This document shows, in pieces, positions 15,190 through 24,910 of a stretch of DNA of 64,000 nucleotides. The notes under the pieces were generated by a model. That model was not told the origin of the DNA. It saw only the letters and a list, made by a program, of their open reading frames with translations, and ran no database searches. A program made the translations under genes and the position numbers. The number at the start of each line of letters is the position of its first letter. The stretch's first letter is position 1. Source of the DNA: Aequorivita sp. CIP111184 (GTDB lineage: Bacteria > Bacteroidota > Bacteroidia > Flavobacteriales > Flavobacteriaceae); the NCBI RefSeq assembly GCF_900489465.1, contig NZ_UEFQ01000013.1, forward strand, positions 434,001 through 498,000, in the 5' to 3' direction.

Positions 15190-17607
15190 TTATTCATCTC
15201 CCAATCTATCACCTTCGTCGATATTTATATTCTTTTTGTTGTCCCGAAGTCTGGCATTTCCAAGATTGTATTTGAATCCGATACGGAAAAGTCTATTCTC
15301 CTGATTTACCAAAAACTGATTGTCTTGATTGTAATATTTTGTTGTAGAAGCAACATTGTTGAGCGTATTAAAAATATCATCCACACCTACCGTTAAACTT
15401 GCCCGTTTATCCCAAAATTCTTTTCTAAAGGAAATATTTACAAAACTCTGATTTTTAAAATATCTGTTTCCGAAGACAAAATTTGATATATAAAGGGCGG
15501 TAATATCAGCGGTAAATGACCGATCTTTTGAAAGAGTAAAGTTATTATAGGTTTGAAGGTATTGCCCAAAAGTATCGTTGGTATAAGCATCCTGAGAACT
15601 TTCCAAAGCGTTAAATTTATTTGATAAATAGTAAGAAGAAGTAGATAGGTGAAAATACCACCACGAAGTAAGGGAACTATAGAAACCGATATCAAAACTG
15701 TACTGATATTCATTGACTAAATTATCATACACACTTCGTAAAGTGCTATTCTCATTATTCTGAAAAGATAAACTACCCAATCCGTTTTTTATATTTTCAT
15801 AATATAAATCAAAGAACCATTTGTTTTTATGGGAGTAACTTAATGTGATTTTATCCTTTATAGACGGAACTAAGTGTGGATTTCCAGCGATAAAGTTATT
15901 TTCGGTAATGAAATATTTAAAAGGATTTAAACTTTCATATCGCGGTCTGTGGATGCTACGGTTGTAGCCAATGCCAATACTGTTGTTATCATTAATATTA
16001 TAATTTACAGATGCGGAAGGAAAAATTTCAAAATATGTTTGGGTATTCACTTCGCCCACAGTGCGTGAAATGCCATTAATATCTGTATATTCTCCTCTAA
16101 TTCCTGCGGTAATGCTCCACTTTTCCCACTCTTTTTCATAATTTATATACTCTGCATAAATGTTTTCTTTGTAATTAAAGTTATCTGATAGTGCATCGTT
16201 GAAAGTATCAATATTGTTTTCGGTATCAAAGAAGTTAATTTTGCTTTCAGTATCGATATTGCTGAATTTAAAACCCGCGGTAAATGTACCTTCCCATAAA
16301 TTTGCGGAAACATCTGTTTGCCCAGTAAAAATATTGCTATTCTGTGCTGAGTTGGTGAAAAAACTATTATTCCTCAAAAAGTCGTTGTCTGGCAAAAAGT
16401 AATCGGAACTAACGCTTTGGTCTTGTCTATGATTGTAATAAATATAATTGGCGGCCGCAGAGAGAGTCGCGCCATTATCGTTTAATTTTCTTTGATAGTC
16501 CAAGGCAAAAGCCAAATTATCTTTCTTGTAATTCACCTCGCTCAGTGTAGTGTTTATGGAGTCTAATTGTTTCTGGGGGTTATAGATATAAGCATGCCCA
16601 TTATTGTGATATGTATTGTCAGGAGCCATAGAAATGTTTGATGTCAGGCTAAGTGAATTTTTATCATCTAGGGTAAAATCCAAAACTAGATTTCCAGTGT
16701 GATTTTCTGAGTTAGTGGTGCGATTAAAATATGTTTCCCAAATTGATTTTGTGGAAACCTCATCAGGTTTAAAATATCGAATATAGCTTTCGTCTTCCTT
16801 ATACTGTTTATTGGTATTGTAATTATAGCTGGCATACAGGTTCAGCCAGTTGTTTTTGTAAAAATGCGATGTCCCAAAACTGTATTTTGGATAAATTCCT
16901 TGGGTGTATGTAGTGTTTAAAGAACCTTTATAGCCTATTGAAATTGGTTTAGAAGTAATAATGTTTAATACGGTTGCAGCGTCGGCATCATACTTGGCGG
17001 TTGGGTTTGTAATAACCTCAATCGATTTAATATTGGCGGCATCAGTATTTTCCAAAAGGGATGTAACTTCCGCGGCAGAAAGATAAACGCGCTTTCCATT
17101 GATATAGGTTACTGGAGAAGAAAATTTTATTTGTATATTTTCTCCAATTACAACAACTCCCGGTGTTTTTTTTAAAAGATCCATTGTGCTCCCAACGGAA
17201 AGTGAAGTGTTTTCAACATTGAAAACCAGTTTTCCGGTAGTTTTTTTGATAGTTGGGAGTTTTGCGGTTACTACTGTTTCACCCAGCGTCTCAGAACTTT
17301 CCTTTAAAACAATATTACCCAAATTTTTATTTGAAGAAAGTTCAATGGTTTGTTCAGTGTTCTCAAAACCTATATAACTAAAGTTGAGTTTATAGGTCCC
17401 GGCCACCAAACCTTTAAATATGAAAGAACCATCTTCATCAGTAGTTGTTCCTTGAGAAGGAGTTTCAGCATCGGCTTTATAGACCAAAACATTTACAAAA
17501 GATAATGGTAATTGTGACGCATCAGTAACCCTCCCAGAAATATTGAGGTTCTGCGCTATCATAATACCGCCGCAAAGGCAGCAGAATAGAGTAAAAAGTC
17601 TTTTCAT
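15190..17607 (-). CDS. Outer-membrane TonB-dependent-type receptor with carboxypeptidase-like N-terminal domain
   Basis: 805 residues from the ATG at 17607, which gives a clean signal peptide (MKRLFTLFCCLCGGIMIAQ). Order: signal peptide, a carboxypeptidase-D-type beta-sandwich at about 22-105 (ISGRVTDASQLPLSFVNVLV), a plug-like domain (about 110-215) with TPGVVV and KSIEVITNPTAKYDADAATVLNI, then a large beta-barrel with many aromatic strands to the end. The plug lacks a clear TonB box. This is the outer membrane beta-barrel type common in flavobacteria. Substrate unknown; no SusD partner is adjacent. Two 11-bp direct repeats lie just upstream. Confidence 0.88.
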   Translation of the reverse strand: MKRLFTLFCCLCGGIMIAQNLNISGRVTDASQLPLSFVNVLVYKADAETPSQGTTTDEDGSFIFKGLVAGTYKLNFSYIGFENTEQTIELSSNKNLGNIVLKESSETLGETVVTAKLPTIKKTTGKLVFNVENTSLSVGSTMDLLKKTPGVVVIGENIQIKFSSPVTYINGKRVYLSAAEVTSLLENTDAANIKSIEVITNPTAKYDADAATVLNIITSKPISIGYKGSLNTTYTQGIYPKYSFGTSHFYKNNWLNLYASYNYNTNKQYKEDESYIRYFKPDEVSTKSIWETYFNRTTNSENHTGNLVLDFTLDDKNSLSLTSNISMAPDNTYHNNGHAYIYNPQKQLDSINTTLSEVNYKKDNLAFALDYQRKLNDNGATLSAAANYIYYNHRQDQSVSSDYFLPDNDFLRNNSFFTNSAQNSNIFTGQTDVSANLWEGTFTAGFKFSNIDTESKINFFDTENNIDTFNDALSDNFNYKENIYAEYINYEKEWEKWSITAGIRGEYTDINGISRTVGEVNTQTYFEIFPSASVNYNINDNNSIGIGYNRSIHRPRYESLNPFKYFITENNFIAGNPHLVPSIKDKITLSYSHKNKWFFDLYYENIKNGLGSLSFQNNENSTLRSVYDNLVNEYQYSFDIGFYSSLTSWWYFHLSTSSYYLSNKFNALESSQDAYTNDTFGQYLQTYNNFTLSKDRSFTADITALYISNFVFGNRYFKNQSFVNISFRKEFWDKRASLTVGVDDIFNTLNNVASTTKYYNQDNQFLVNQENRLFRIGFKYNLGNARLRDNKKNINIDEGDRLGDE

Positions 17608-17619
17608 AACATAAGTAGA

Positions 17620-17661
17620 TATCTGGGGAGGCACCAGTTACTATATTTTTTATCTGGGGAG
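17620..17661. promoter_or_regulatory. Pair of 11-bp direct repeats upstream of the receptor gene
   Basis: TATCTGGGGAG occurs at 17620-17630 and again at 17651-17661, a 31-base offset of close to three helical turns, in the region 13 to 54 bases before the receptor start. The G-run stands out in AT-rich surroundings. It could be the binding site of a regulator of the receptor gene; not matched to a known operator. Confidence 0.45.
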
Positions 17662-17790
17662 AAAACAAATTAACATAGTTGAAATACAGTAATACTATAC
17701 AAATATGTTAAAAAAATATTAAATTAAGAAACTCTTTATGTAAATATTTTGCTCCAAATAATCATAAACCATTTAATCACTCTTTTAATC

Positions 17791-17798
17791 TATATTTG
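17791..17798 (+). promoter_or_regulatory. lepA: -7 box of the lepA promoter
   Basis: TATATTTG followed by CA, exact TAnnTTTG match, 28 bases before the lepA ATG. Confidence 0.65.
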
Positions 17799-17825
17799 CA
17801 AATTGTAGCACGAGAAGGAATTTTT

Positions 17826-19622
17826 ATGAAGAACATCCGAAATTTTTGCATTATTGCCCATATTGACCACGGTAAAAGTACCTTGGCAGATCGTCTTTTA
17901 GATGCCACTGGTACAGTGACCGATCGCGAAAAACAAAATCAACTGCTAGACAGTATGGATTTGGAACGTGAGCGCGGAATCACTATTAAGAGCCACGCCA
18001 TACAGATGGAATATGTTTATAAAGGCGAAAATTATATTCTTAACTTAATCGATACTCCCGGCCACGTTGATTTTTCATATGAAGTATCCCGTTCCATTGC
18101 CGCTTGCGAAGGCGCCCTTTTAATAGTTGACGCTGCGCAGAGTATTCAAGCACAGACCATTTCAAACCTTTACTTGGCTTTGGAAAACGATTTAGAAATA
18201 ATTCCAGTTTTGAACAAAGTTGATCTTCCGTCTGCAAATATAGAGGAAGTAACCGATGATATTGTAGATCTTTTAGGCTGCAAACCTGAGGAAGTAATTC
18301 CCGCAAGTGCCAAAACCGGCATTGGTATTGACGAAATATTGAGCGCTATTATTGAGCGCATTCCTCCGCCAAAAGGAAATCCTGAAGAATCTTTACAAGC
18401 ACTTATTTTTGATTCTGTTTACAATCCTTTCCGCGGTGTTGAAACTTATTTTAGAGTTCTTAATGGCGAAATACGAAAAGGACAGCACATTAAATTTATG
18501 GCCACGGGAAAAAGCTATTACGCCGATGAAGTGGGAACTTTGAGACTGAAACAATTTCCAAGAGATGTAATTAAAACTGGCGATGTAGGTTACTTAATTA
18601 CTGGAATTAAAGAAGCCAAAGAAGTAAAAGTTGGTGATACTATTACAGATTCTAAAAGCCCAACTGTAAATATGATTGCAGGTTTTGAAGACGTAAAACC
18701 AATGGTTTTTGCTGGAATCTACCCTGTTGATACCGAAGATTATGAAGAGTTGCGAAGCTCGATGGAAAAATTGCAATTAAACGATGCTTCCCTGGTTTTC
18801 ATTCCAGAAAGCTCTGCGGCACTTGGTTTTGGTTTCCGTTGTGGATTTTTGGGGATGCTTCACTTAGAAATTATTCAAGAAAGATTGGAAAGAGAGTTTG
18901 ATATGACAGTAATTACTACTGTTCCAAACGTTTCTTATCACGCCTTTTCTAACAAAGATCCAGAAACACCTATTTTGGTAAACAATCCTTCAGATTTACC
19001 AGATCCTTCAAAAATTAATCGTGTGGAGGAACCTTATATTAAGGCTACAATCATCACAAAATCAGATTACGTTGGTTCCGTTATGTCACTTTGTATTGAA
19101 AAAAGAGGCGAAATCACCAACCAAACATATTTAACCACCGAAAGGGTTGAACTTACTTTTGATATGCCTTTGGCAGAAATTGTCTTTGACTTTTATGATA
19201 GGCTAAAAACAGTTTCAAAAGGATATGCATCCTTTGATTATTCTCCTATTGGAATGCGGATGTCCCATCTTGTTAAAGTAGATGTTTTACTCAACGGAAA
19301 CATTGTTGATGCGCTTTCGGCACTGCTTCACAGAGATAATGCTTATGATATTGGGAAGAGAATTTGTGAAAAACTACGTGAGCTTATACCAAGGCAACAG
19401 TTTGATATTCCAATTCAAGCGGCCATCGGTGCTAAAATCATTTCACGTGAAACCGTAAAAGCACTTCGGAAAGACGTTACCGCAAAATGTTACGGTGGTG
19501 ATATTTCGAGAAAACGTAAGCTATTGGAAAAGCAGAAAAAAGGAAAGAAACGTATGCGCCAAGTGGGGAATGTTGAAATTCCGCAGGAAGCATTTATGGC
19601 TGTGCTTAAATTGAACGATTAA
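17826..19622 (+). CDS. lepA: Elongation factor 4 (LepA), ribosome-associated GTPase
   Basis: 598 residues from the ATG at 17826 ([19 protein letters not shown]); the ten-residue longer reading is rejected because it would begin almost at the predicted transcription start. GTPase motifs G1 [10 protein letters not shown]2 RGITI, G3 [13 protein letters not shown]4 NKVDLP are all present, then the EF-G-like domains and the LepA-specific C-terminal domain with [20 protein letters not shown]. It acts on translating or assembling ribosomes. Monocistronic: its own promoter and a strong terminator follow. Confidence 0.98.
   Translation: MKNIRNFCIIAHIDHGKSTLADRLLDATGTVTDREKQNQLLDSMDLERERGITIKSHAIQMEYVYKGENYILNLIDTPGHVDFSYEVSRSIAACEGALLIVDAAQSIQAQTISNLYLALENDLEIIPVLNKVDLPSANIEEVTDDIVDLLGCKPEEVIPASAKTGIGIDEILSAIIERIPPPKGNPEESLQALIFDSVYNPFRGVETYFRVLNGEIRKGQHIKFMATGKSYYADEVGTLRLKQFPRDVIKTGDVGYLITGIKEAKEVKVGDTITDSKSPTVNMIAGFEDVKPMVFAGIYPVDTEDYEELRSSMEKLQLNDASLVFIPESSAALGFGFRCGFLGMLHLEIIQERLEREFDMTVITTVPNVSYHAFSNKDPETPILVNNPSDLPDPSKINRVEEPYIKATIITKSDYVGSVMSLCIEKRGEITNQTYLTTERVELTFDMPLAEIVFDFYDRLKTVSKGYASFDYSPIGMRMSHLVKVDVLLNGNIVDALSALLHRDNAYDIGKRICEKLRELIPRQQFDIPIQAAIGAKIISRETVKALRKDVTAKCYGGDISRKRKLLEKQKKGKKRMRQVGNVEIPQEAFMAVLKLND
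19439..19454. other. parS-like sequence inside lepA (imperfect)
   Basis: Core TTTCACGTGAAAC at 19441-19453 is identical to the inner part of the bacterial parS consensus TGTTTCACGTGAAACA, but the outer bases differ at positions 1, 2 and 16. It encodes SRET in LepA, so coding constraint may explain it. Confidence 0.3.
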
Positions 19623-19627
19623 TATTG

Positions 19628-19658
19628 AAAAAGCCCCAATAATTTGGGGCTTTTTTTT
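19628..19658 (+). terminator. Terminator of lepA
   Basis: Ten-bp stem AAAGCCCCAA / TTGGGGCTTT with a four-base loop followed by eight T residues, right after the lepA stop. Confidence 0.95.
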
Positions 19659-19672
19659 GTAGAGTTGAATTG

Positions 19673-19927
19673 TTAAGAACAATTCAAGCCACTTAAAATA
19701 ATTTCATAACTACTGCCTCCTCCGCAATCAGAATCAATGTAGCTTTGAATTAAGCTTCGGTAGTCTTCACAATTACTGGTTGTTGGGTTTTCAATATAAA
19801 CCGAAGCAGCAGCATTAATATCTTCAATCCTTTCTTCACAGCTTTTGCCGCCACCATCGTCATTTTTGTTTCAAGATGTTGTTAATACCAATCCTAGAAT
19901 TAATGCACTAAATAAAAGTTTTTTCAT
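19673..19927 (-). pseudogene. Small lipoprotein gene with an in-frame TGA at the lipobox cysteine
   Basis: Read on the minus strand from the ATG at 19927, the frame is 84 codons plus TAA with one internal stop, a TGA at 19873-19871 (codon 19). The first 18 residues, MKKLLFSALILGLVLTTS, form a lipoprotein signal in which the next residue should be the lipidated cysteine; the TGA is exactly there. The rest (NKNDDGGGKSCEERIEDI... to GLNCS) is open, polar, with four cysteines. One base change from TGT or TGC explains it, so a recent nonsense mutation or a sequence error is likeliest. Selenocysteine recoding is possible in principle but no convincing SECIS hairpin is seen. A similar intact lipoprotein gene lies upstream. 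Confidence 0.65.
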
Positions 19928-20007
19928 CTTTTTAAATTTTTTACGTTGAGTAACAAATATGAAAAAACATCGTAACGTTTGTAAAAAAAATTAACAAAAT
20001 ATTAAGA

Positions 20008-20235
20008 CTAATTGCCGCACACAACTCCAGACTCTTGCAAGTCAGAGAGATAGGTTTTATAGGAAGTTCCTGTGTTTTGTCCGTTAACGGAAGCATTGCC
20101 ATCGCTCTCCTCACACACTTGAAAACTGACTGTTTCAGGCGATGAACATGTAGTGCAAGAAACGCCATCATCTTTTTTACAAGAAATAATTAAAAGGATA
20201 CAAGCTATTGCTATAAGGATAGAGATTTTATTCAT
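20008..20235 (-). CDS. Small cysteine-rich lipoprotein
   Basis: 75 residues with a lipoprotein signal (MNKISILIAIACILLIISC, lipidated Cys19), then KKDDG and about 50 polar residues with five more cysteines (CTTC pair, C at 41, C at 73). The layout (lipobox, Asp-rich start, scattered cysteines, C-terminal YxxYLxxLxESGVVC) is like that of the neighbouring interrupted gene, suggesting a tandem duplication. An exposed lipoprotein in the inner or outer membrane, function unknown. It follows the antiporter gene in reverse order by 34 bases and could be in its transcript. Confidence 0.75.
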   Translation of the reverse strand: MNKISILIAIACILLIISCKKDDGVSCTTCSSPETVSFQVCEESDGNASVNGQNTGTSYKTYLSDLQESGVVCGN

Positions 20236-20269
20236 TAAAATTTTTTAAAAGAACGATTATGTGGCTGAA

Positions 20270-22138
20270 TTAATTTTGAGATTTCCCTTCGTTTTCTGTT
20301 CTCGTTGCATTTACAACATCTTCAAAGTCCATAGGTTTTCCAAGATAGACCAGGCTACTACCTTCCTCTACTTCCAGTTCCGCTGGGGCGATAATTAAAT
20401 CTAAAAACCCATTGGGTCGCTTCATAAATAATGGAATTGCGTTTTCATTTTCACCAATAATATTTAAAACGCGTAAAAATTGATTATGGCTTTCCACTGG
20501 AATTTCTTGTATCGATGGAAAATCCTGTGCTACTTCCGTAAAACGGCTATAGTCATGTGTGTATGAAAACAATTCCTTTGCAGAAAGGTTTTGACGTTGC
20601 CTCATTTCTTCGGAAGTCATTAACCTGAAGGTTCCATTTTCCCCAAAATATTTTCCGAAGCGATTTATTGCCTGTTTATTAATCTCGTCACTACCAGTCA
20701 TTGCTAGCAAGTAACCCACATCGTTTAGTTCTATGTTATCTGTTAAATCATCCGCATAAATATTTGCGGTAAACGCTTCCAAGCCTAGCTCTTTTGCCCT
20801 GTTTATATTTAATTGGTTGGAATCTATCAGCACAACATGACGATTGTTTTTGTGCAAATAAGTAGCAATTAATCGAGATGCTTTTGATGCACCAACCATA
20901 AGTATTCCTTCAGATTTTTTCAAAAATACTCCTAACCAACTAGCCATAACTCGTGCTGTTGTGGCGTTTATAATTACAGTTATCAAAACCACGGCAAAAA
21001 CCAAGGGAGTAATATATTCTGCTCCAACAACACCCTTTGAAACTAATTGTGTGCCAAAAAGGGAAGAAATACCTGCTGCAACAATTCCGCGGGGTCCGAC
21101 CCAACTAATAAAGAATTTTTCATTTGTTTTAAGCGACGAGCCAATGGTACTAGCAAAGACCGTTAATGGCCGGAGTACAAAAATAACAATAGCCAATAAA
21201 ATTGCGGTTTTCCAATTATAAACCAACAAAAGATCTTCGACGCTTATATTTGCCGCAAGCAGAATAAACAGTATAGAAACCAGCAATACGCTGAGCGATT
21301 CCTTAAAATAAAGAAGCTCTTTAAGGCTCGGCAAATCACTATTTCCAAGAAACATTCCCATAACTACTACAGCTAAAAGTCCCGATTCATGCGCAAACAA
21401 ATCACTTATTACAAAAACCGCCATTACGAGGGAAAGTGAAACTACATTTGACAGATAATGTGGCACAAGTTTCTTTTTGATTGAAAAGTAAAGGGCATAT
21501 CCTGCCGAAATCCCGAAAGCCATGCCTATTAAAACAATTTTTCCAAAATCTAATAATGCCTGTTTTGTATAACCAGAATCGCCCTCAACGCTTATAAATT
21601 CATACACAAGTACAGCAATCAATGCGCCTATGGGGTCAATGAGAATACCCTCCCATCGAAGCACAGCAGCTACGTCTTTTTTAAGCGGAATATTTCTTAA
21701 GATTGGTGTAATTACAGTAGGTCCCGTTACAATTATTAAAGCAGAAAAAAGAAAAGATATACGCCAACTGAGGCCGAAAACGTAATAAGCCGCAATACCT
21801 GCACCAATAAATGTAATGGCAGCACCGATGCTGATTAGCTTCCCAATTACGGGGCCAACTTTTGAAATTTCACCGCGCTTTAAGGTGAGTCCACCTTCAA
21901 AAAGAATAATTCCCACGGCCAACGATACAAAATAGAACAAATTTTGACCCGGGAAAAGTCCTTTTTCTCCATTCCAAATAGGTTGTAACCATTGGGTTCC
22001 GTCTTCAGACATAAAAGTGGAAAGTGGGCCAACCAAAAGGCCAATCAATATTAAAGGGAGAATTGCTGGAATTTTAAACTTCCACGCAACCCATTGCGCC
22101 AAGATTCCTAAAATTATAATTCCTGCAAGTTCTACCAT
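20270..22138 (-). CDS. Cation:proton antiporter with C-terminal nucleotide-sensing (TrkA-N) domain
   Basis: 622 residues. The first 400 form a CPA-type Na+(K+)/H+ exchanger with about 12 membrane helices; the core contains LFEGGLTLKRGEI, VTGPTVITPILRNIP and the helix with the ion-binding Asp, GILIDPIGALIAVL. Residues about 405-520 are a TrkA-N/RCK Rossmann domain starting GILMVGASKASRLIATYL and ending in the acidic VVLIDSN, which would bind NAD(H) or ATP; a further soluble part completes it. It would exchange cations for protons at the inner membrane under nucleotide control. Confidence 0.92.
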   Translation of the reverse strand: MVELAGIIILGILAQWVAWKFKIPAILPLILIGLLVGPLSTFMSEDGTQWLQPIWNGEKGLFPGQNLFYFVSLAVGIILFEGGLTLKRGEISKVGPVIGKLISIGAAITFIGAGIAAYYVFGLSWRISFLFSALIIVTGPTVITPILRNIPLKKDVAAVLRWEGILIDPIGALIAVLVYEFISVEGDSGYTKQALLDFGKIVLIGMAFGISAGYALYFSIKKKLVPHYLSNVVSLSLVMAVFVISDLFAHESGLLAVVVMGMFLGNSDLPSLKELLYFKESLSVLLVSILFILLAANISVEDLLLVYNWKTAILLAIVIFVLRPLTVFASTIGSSLKTNEKFFISWVGPRGIVAAGISSLFGTQLVSKGVVGAEYITPLVFAVVLITVIINATTARVMASWLGVFLKKSEGILMVGASKASRLIATYLHKNNRHVVLIDSNQLNINRAKELGLEAFTANIYADDLTDNIELNDVGYLLAMTGSDEINKQAINRFGKYFGENGTFRLMTSEEMRQRQNLSAKELFSYTHDYSRFTEVAQDFPSIQEIPVESHNQFLRVLNIIGENENAIPLFMKRPNGFLDLIIAPAELEVEEGSSLVYLGKPMDFEDVVNATRTENEGKSQN

Positions 22139-22277
22139 CTGGTTAGGTTTTCGGCTAAATTAAACATATTTGATTCCCCTAAAACATTAACATTTTGTTA
22201 AAAATAGCATAATTAATTTACTCAGCGCCCATTGGAGTGCAACGCTTTTATTAATTTGCGACTCAATTCCTCATAAT

Positions 22278-23138
22278 ATGCAATTATTCCCTATTGAAGC
22301 TGGCAATTTTAAACTTGATGGCGGTGCTATGTTTGGCGTTGTGCCAAAAACTCTTTGGACCAAAACTAACCCCGCCGATGAAAATAATATGATAGACATT
22401 GCCGCGCGTTGTCTTCTCATTCAAAATGGTAACCGGCTTACGCTGATAGATACCGGAATGGGTAATAAACAAAGTGAAAAATTTTTTGGCTATTACTATC
22501 GGTGGGGTGATTATAATATTGATGATTCTTTAAAAAAACATGGTTTTCACAGAGATGATATCACTGATGTTTTTATGACACACCTCCACTTTGATCATTG
22601 CGGTGGAGGCGTGCAGTGGAATAAAGACAGAACAGGATATGAACCTGCCTTCAAAAATGCAACTTTTTGGAGCAACAAAGACCACTGGCAATGGGCCACG
22701 GAACCCAACCGAAGAGAACAAGCCTCTTTTTTAAAAGAAAATATTCTGCCTATGCAGGAGAGCGGGCAACTGAAGTTTGTGTCAAAAACCAATTCAGATT
22801 TTTCTGAAGCAAAAGAACTTGACTTCGGAATCCTTTATGTGAATGGACATACCGATAAACAAATGATTCCACATATAAATTACAAAGGAAAAACACTAGT
22901 TTTTATGGCAGATTTACTACCAACTGCGGGACATTTGCCACTTCCTTTTGTGATGGGTTATGACACACGCCCATTGTTAACGCTTCCCGAAAAGGAAAAA
23001 TTCCTAAAGAAAGCCGCAGAAAATAACTTTTATCTTTTCTTAGAGCACGACGCACATAACCCAATAATAACGGTTAAAAATACTGATAAAGGCGTCCGAC
23101 TGAACGAAACCTTTTCACTAAATGAATTTTTTAATTAA
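22278..23138 (+). CDS. Metallo-beta-lactamase-fold hydrolase
   Basis: 286 residues, no signal peptide. The zinc motif THLHFDHCGG gives His102, His104, Asp106, His107; NGHTDKQ supplies a later His, MADLLPTAGHL a bridging Asp, and LEHDAHNP the last His. Two-zinc hydrolase of the lactonase/glyoxalase-II group; the length and layout resemble AHL-lactonase-like family members, but substrate cannot be assigned. Stand-alone between divergent antiporter and the S8 protease; the TTAATTTG near 22251 may be a weak -7 box. Confidence 0.88.
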   Translation: MQLFPIEAGNFKLDGGAMFGVVPKTLWTKTNPADENNMIDIAARCLLIQNGNRLTLIDTGMGNKQSEKFFGYYYRWGDYNIDDSLKKHGFHRDDITDVFMTHLHFDHCGGGVQWNKDRTGYEPAFKNATFWSNKDHWQWATEPNRREQASFLKENILPMQESGQLKFVSKTNSDFSEAKELDFGILYVNGHTDKQMIPHINYKGKTLVFMADLLPTAGHLPLPFVMGYDTRPLLTLPEKEKFLKKAAENNFYLFLEHDAHNPIITVKNTDKGVRLNETFSLNEFFN

Positions 23139-23239
23139 TACTTTTTTTCCAAAATGAAATGCCCATTCCTACATTTCATAACAAAACGAAGATGAATATT
23201 TGGGCATTCTTCTTCCAATAAAACAAATATTATATACAG

Positions 23240-24910
23240 ATGAAACTTTTTAAGATCACCCTTTTTGCAGTTGCAATGTCAACTGTTTTGGTAAGTTGCG
23301 GCAGCGGTGCTGCAATTGTTGCCACCCCAATTCAGAATATCGATGCAAACCCTTTAAAAAATGCACCACTTGTTGATGCACAACTCAAGCACTGGCCGGC
23401 CATGGACTTGGTAAAAGATACCGTTCCCGGAATGAGCGTGGATAGAGCTTACAACGAAATTATCAAAAACCGCAAAGGTGAAACGGTAATTGTGGGTGTT
23501 ATTGATAGCGGCGTAGATATTGACCATGAAGATCTTAAAAATGTTATTTGGACCAATCCAGGCGAAATAGCTGGAAATGGAATAGATGATGATAAAAATG
23601 GATTTATAGACGATATACACGGATGGAATTTTCTTGGTAACATAGAAGGCGAAAACATGGAATATGTTCGCATCATTAGAAAATTAAAGTCGAAATATGA
23701 AGGAAAAAGTGAATCTTCAATTAGCGCAGCAGATAGAGAAGAATACGCTTTATACCAAAAAGCGCAGGCAGAATACCAAAAGGAAACTTCAGAAATTACT
23801 GCTAATAAGGTTCGTTACGAACAAATTCTTTCGCAATTAAAGCCAATCCATGAGGCGATGGCAAAAAAACTTGGAAAAACAAATTACTCCAAAGAAGATC
23901 TTGCAGCAATAAAAAACCCTTCAGTACAAGAGCAACAACAAATTGCAATGCTCAACCAAATGCTCAATTTTGCAGATTCAGTACCAGCAGTTGTTGAAGA
24001 TTTAGAAGGAGGTATAGAATATTTTAACGGAAGATTGGAGAACAACTTCAACATGACTAAAGATTTCCGTGGCGTTTTAGGCGATAACCCTGAAGATATT
24101 ACGGACAATATATATGGAGATAATAATGTTGCGGGGCCAGATCCAACTAGAGAAAACGTAAAACATGGTACGCATGTTTCCGGAATAATTGCAGCACAAC
24201 GCAACAACAAAATTGGAATGGACGGTGTAGCAAACAACGTAAAAATTTTAGTTGTTCGTGCAGTACCAGATGGTGATGAATATGATAAAGACATTGCATT
24301 GGCCATTCGTTATGCAGTGGACAACGGAGCAAAAGTTTTAAACACTAGCTTCGGAAAATATTACTCGCCACATGCAGATTGGGTTTATGAAGCCATTAAA
24401 TATGCAGCCTCCAAAGATGTTTTAATTGTAAATGCTTCTGGAAATGATGGTTTTGATCTAGATACTGTAAATATTTATCCAAATGATCAAATTGACAACG
24501 GCTCAGAAATATCAGATTCCTTTTTAACCGTGGGAGCACTTAACTACAAATACGGAAGTGAATTAGTAGCTGATTTTTCTAACTACGGAAAAACAAATGT
24601 TGACGTTTTTGCACCAGGTGTAAAAATTTGGTCAACAACCCCATTGAGCACCTATGAATACTTACAAGGAACCTCAATGGCATCACCAGAAGTTGCTGGT
24701 GTTGCGGCAATGATACGTTCGTATTATCCTACACTTTCTGCAAAACAAGTAAAACAAATTATTATGGATAGTGGAGTTACAACAAATACGCAAGTTGTTT
24801 TAGGAGGCGAAGCTTCAAACACAGAATCTTTTGCAAACATTTCAAAATCTGGAAAAATGGTTAATTTGTATAATGCCCTTATTATGGCTGATAAAATGTC
24901 TAAACTATGA
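23240..24910 (+). CDS. Subtilisin-like S8 serine protease, lipoprotein
   Basis: 556 residues. Lipoprotein signal with lipidated Cys20 (TVLVSC). Catalytic triad: Asp89 in GVIDSGVDIDHEDL, His309 in KHGTHVSGIIAA, Ser479 in GTSMASPEVAG; oxyanion Asn402 in NASGND. The Asp-His spacing of 220 residues is far longer than in subtilisin because of an inserted, largely helical, charged segment at about 140-270. The enzyme would sit on the periplasmic face of a membrane or at the surface. The next gene, an M1 peptidase, overlaps its stop by 4 bases (ATGA), so they are coupled. Confidence 0.95.
   Translation: MKLFKITLFAVAMSTVLVSCGSGAAIVATPIQNIDANPLKNAPLVDAQLKHWPAMDLVKDTVPGMSVDRAYNEIIKNRKGETVIVGVIDSGVDIDHEDLKNVIWTNPGEIAGNGIDDDKNGFIDDIHGWNFLGNIEGENMEYVRIIRKLKSKYEGKSESSISAADREEYALYQKAQAEYQKETSEITANKVRYEQILSQLKPIHEAMAKKLGKTNYSKEDLAAIKNPSVQEQQQIAMLNQMLNFADSVPAVVEDLEGGIEYFNGRLENNFNMTKDFRGVLGDNPEDITDNIYGDNNVAGPDPTRENVKHGTHVSGIIAAQRNNKIGMDGVANNVKILVVRAVPDGDEYDKDIALAIRYAVDNGAKVLNTSFGKYYSPHADWVYEAIKYAASKDVLIVNASGNDGFDLDTVNIYPNDQIDNGSEISDSFLTVGALNYKYGSELVADFSNYGKTNVDVFAPGVKIWSTTPLSTYEYLQGTSMASPEVAGVAAMIRSYYPTLSAKQVKQIIMDSGVTTNTQVVLGGEASNTESFANISKSGKMVNLYNALIMADKMSKL

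Noticed and set aside
15108-15212. N-terminal extension of dusB
   Set aside because: The added residues do not resemble Dus proteins and contain the -7 promoter box; the TTG at 15107 gives the family's normal N-terminus.
19673-19870. A +1-frame ORF starting with ATG just after the TGA of the interrupted lipoprotein gene
   Set aside because: It is 38 codons long, in the wrong frame, without signal or family resemblance; chance.
19829-19870. SECIS element after the TGA
   Set aside because: Only a weak five-pair stem (GCGGC-aaaa-GCTGT) with G-T pairs is found; it lacks the conserved apical features.
23158-23208. Hairpin before the S8 protease gene
   Set aside because: Arms AATGCCCA and TGGGCATT pair over eight bases but with a 35-base loop and no T run; not listed as a terminator.
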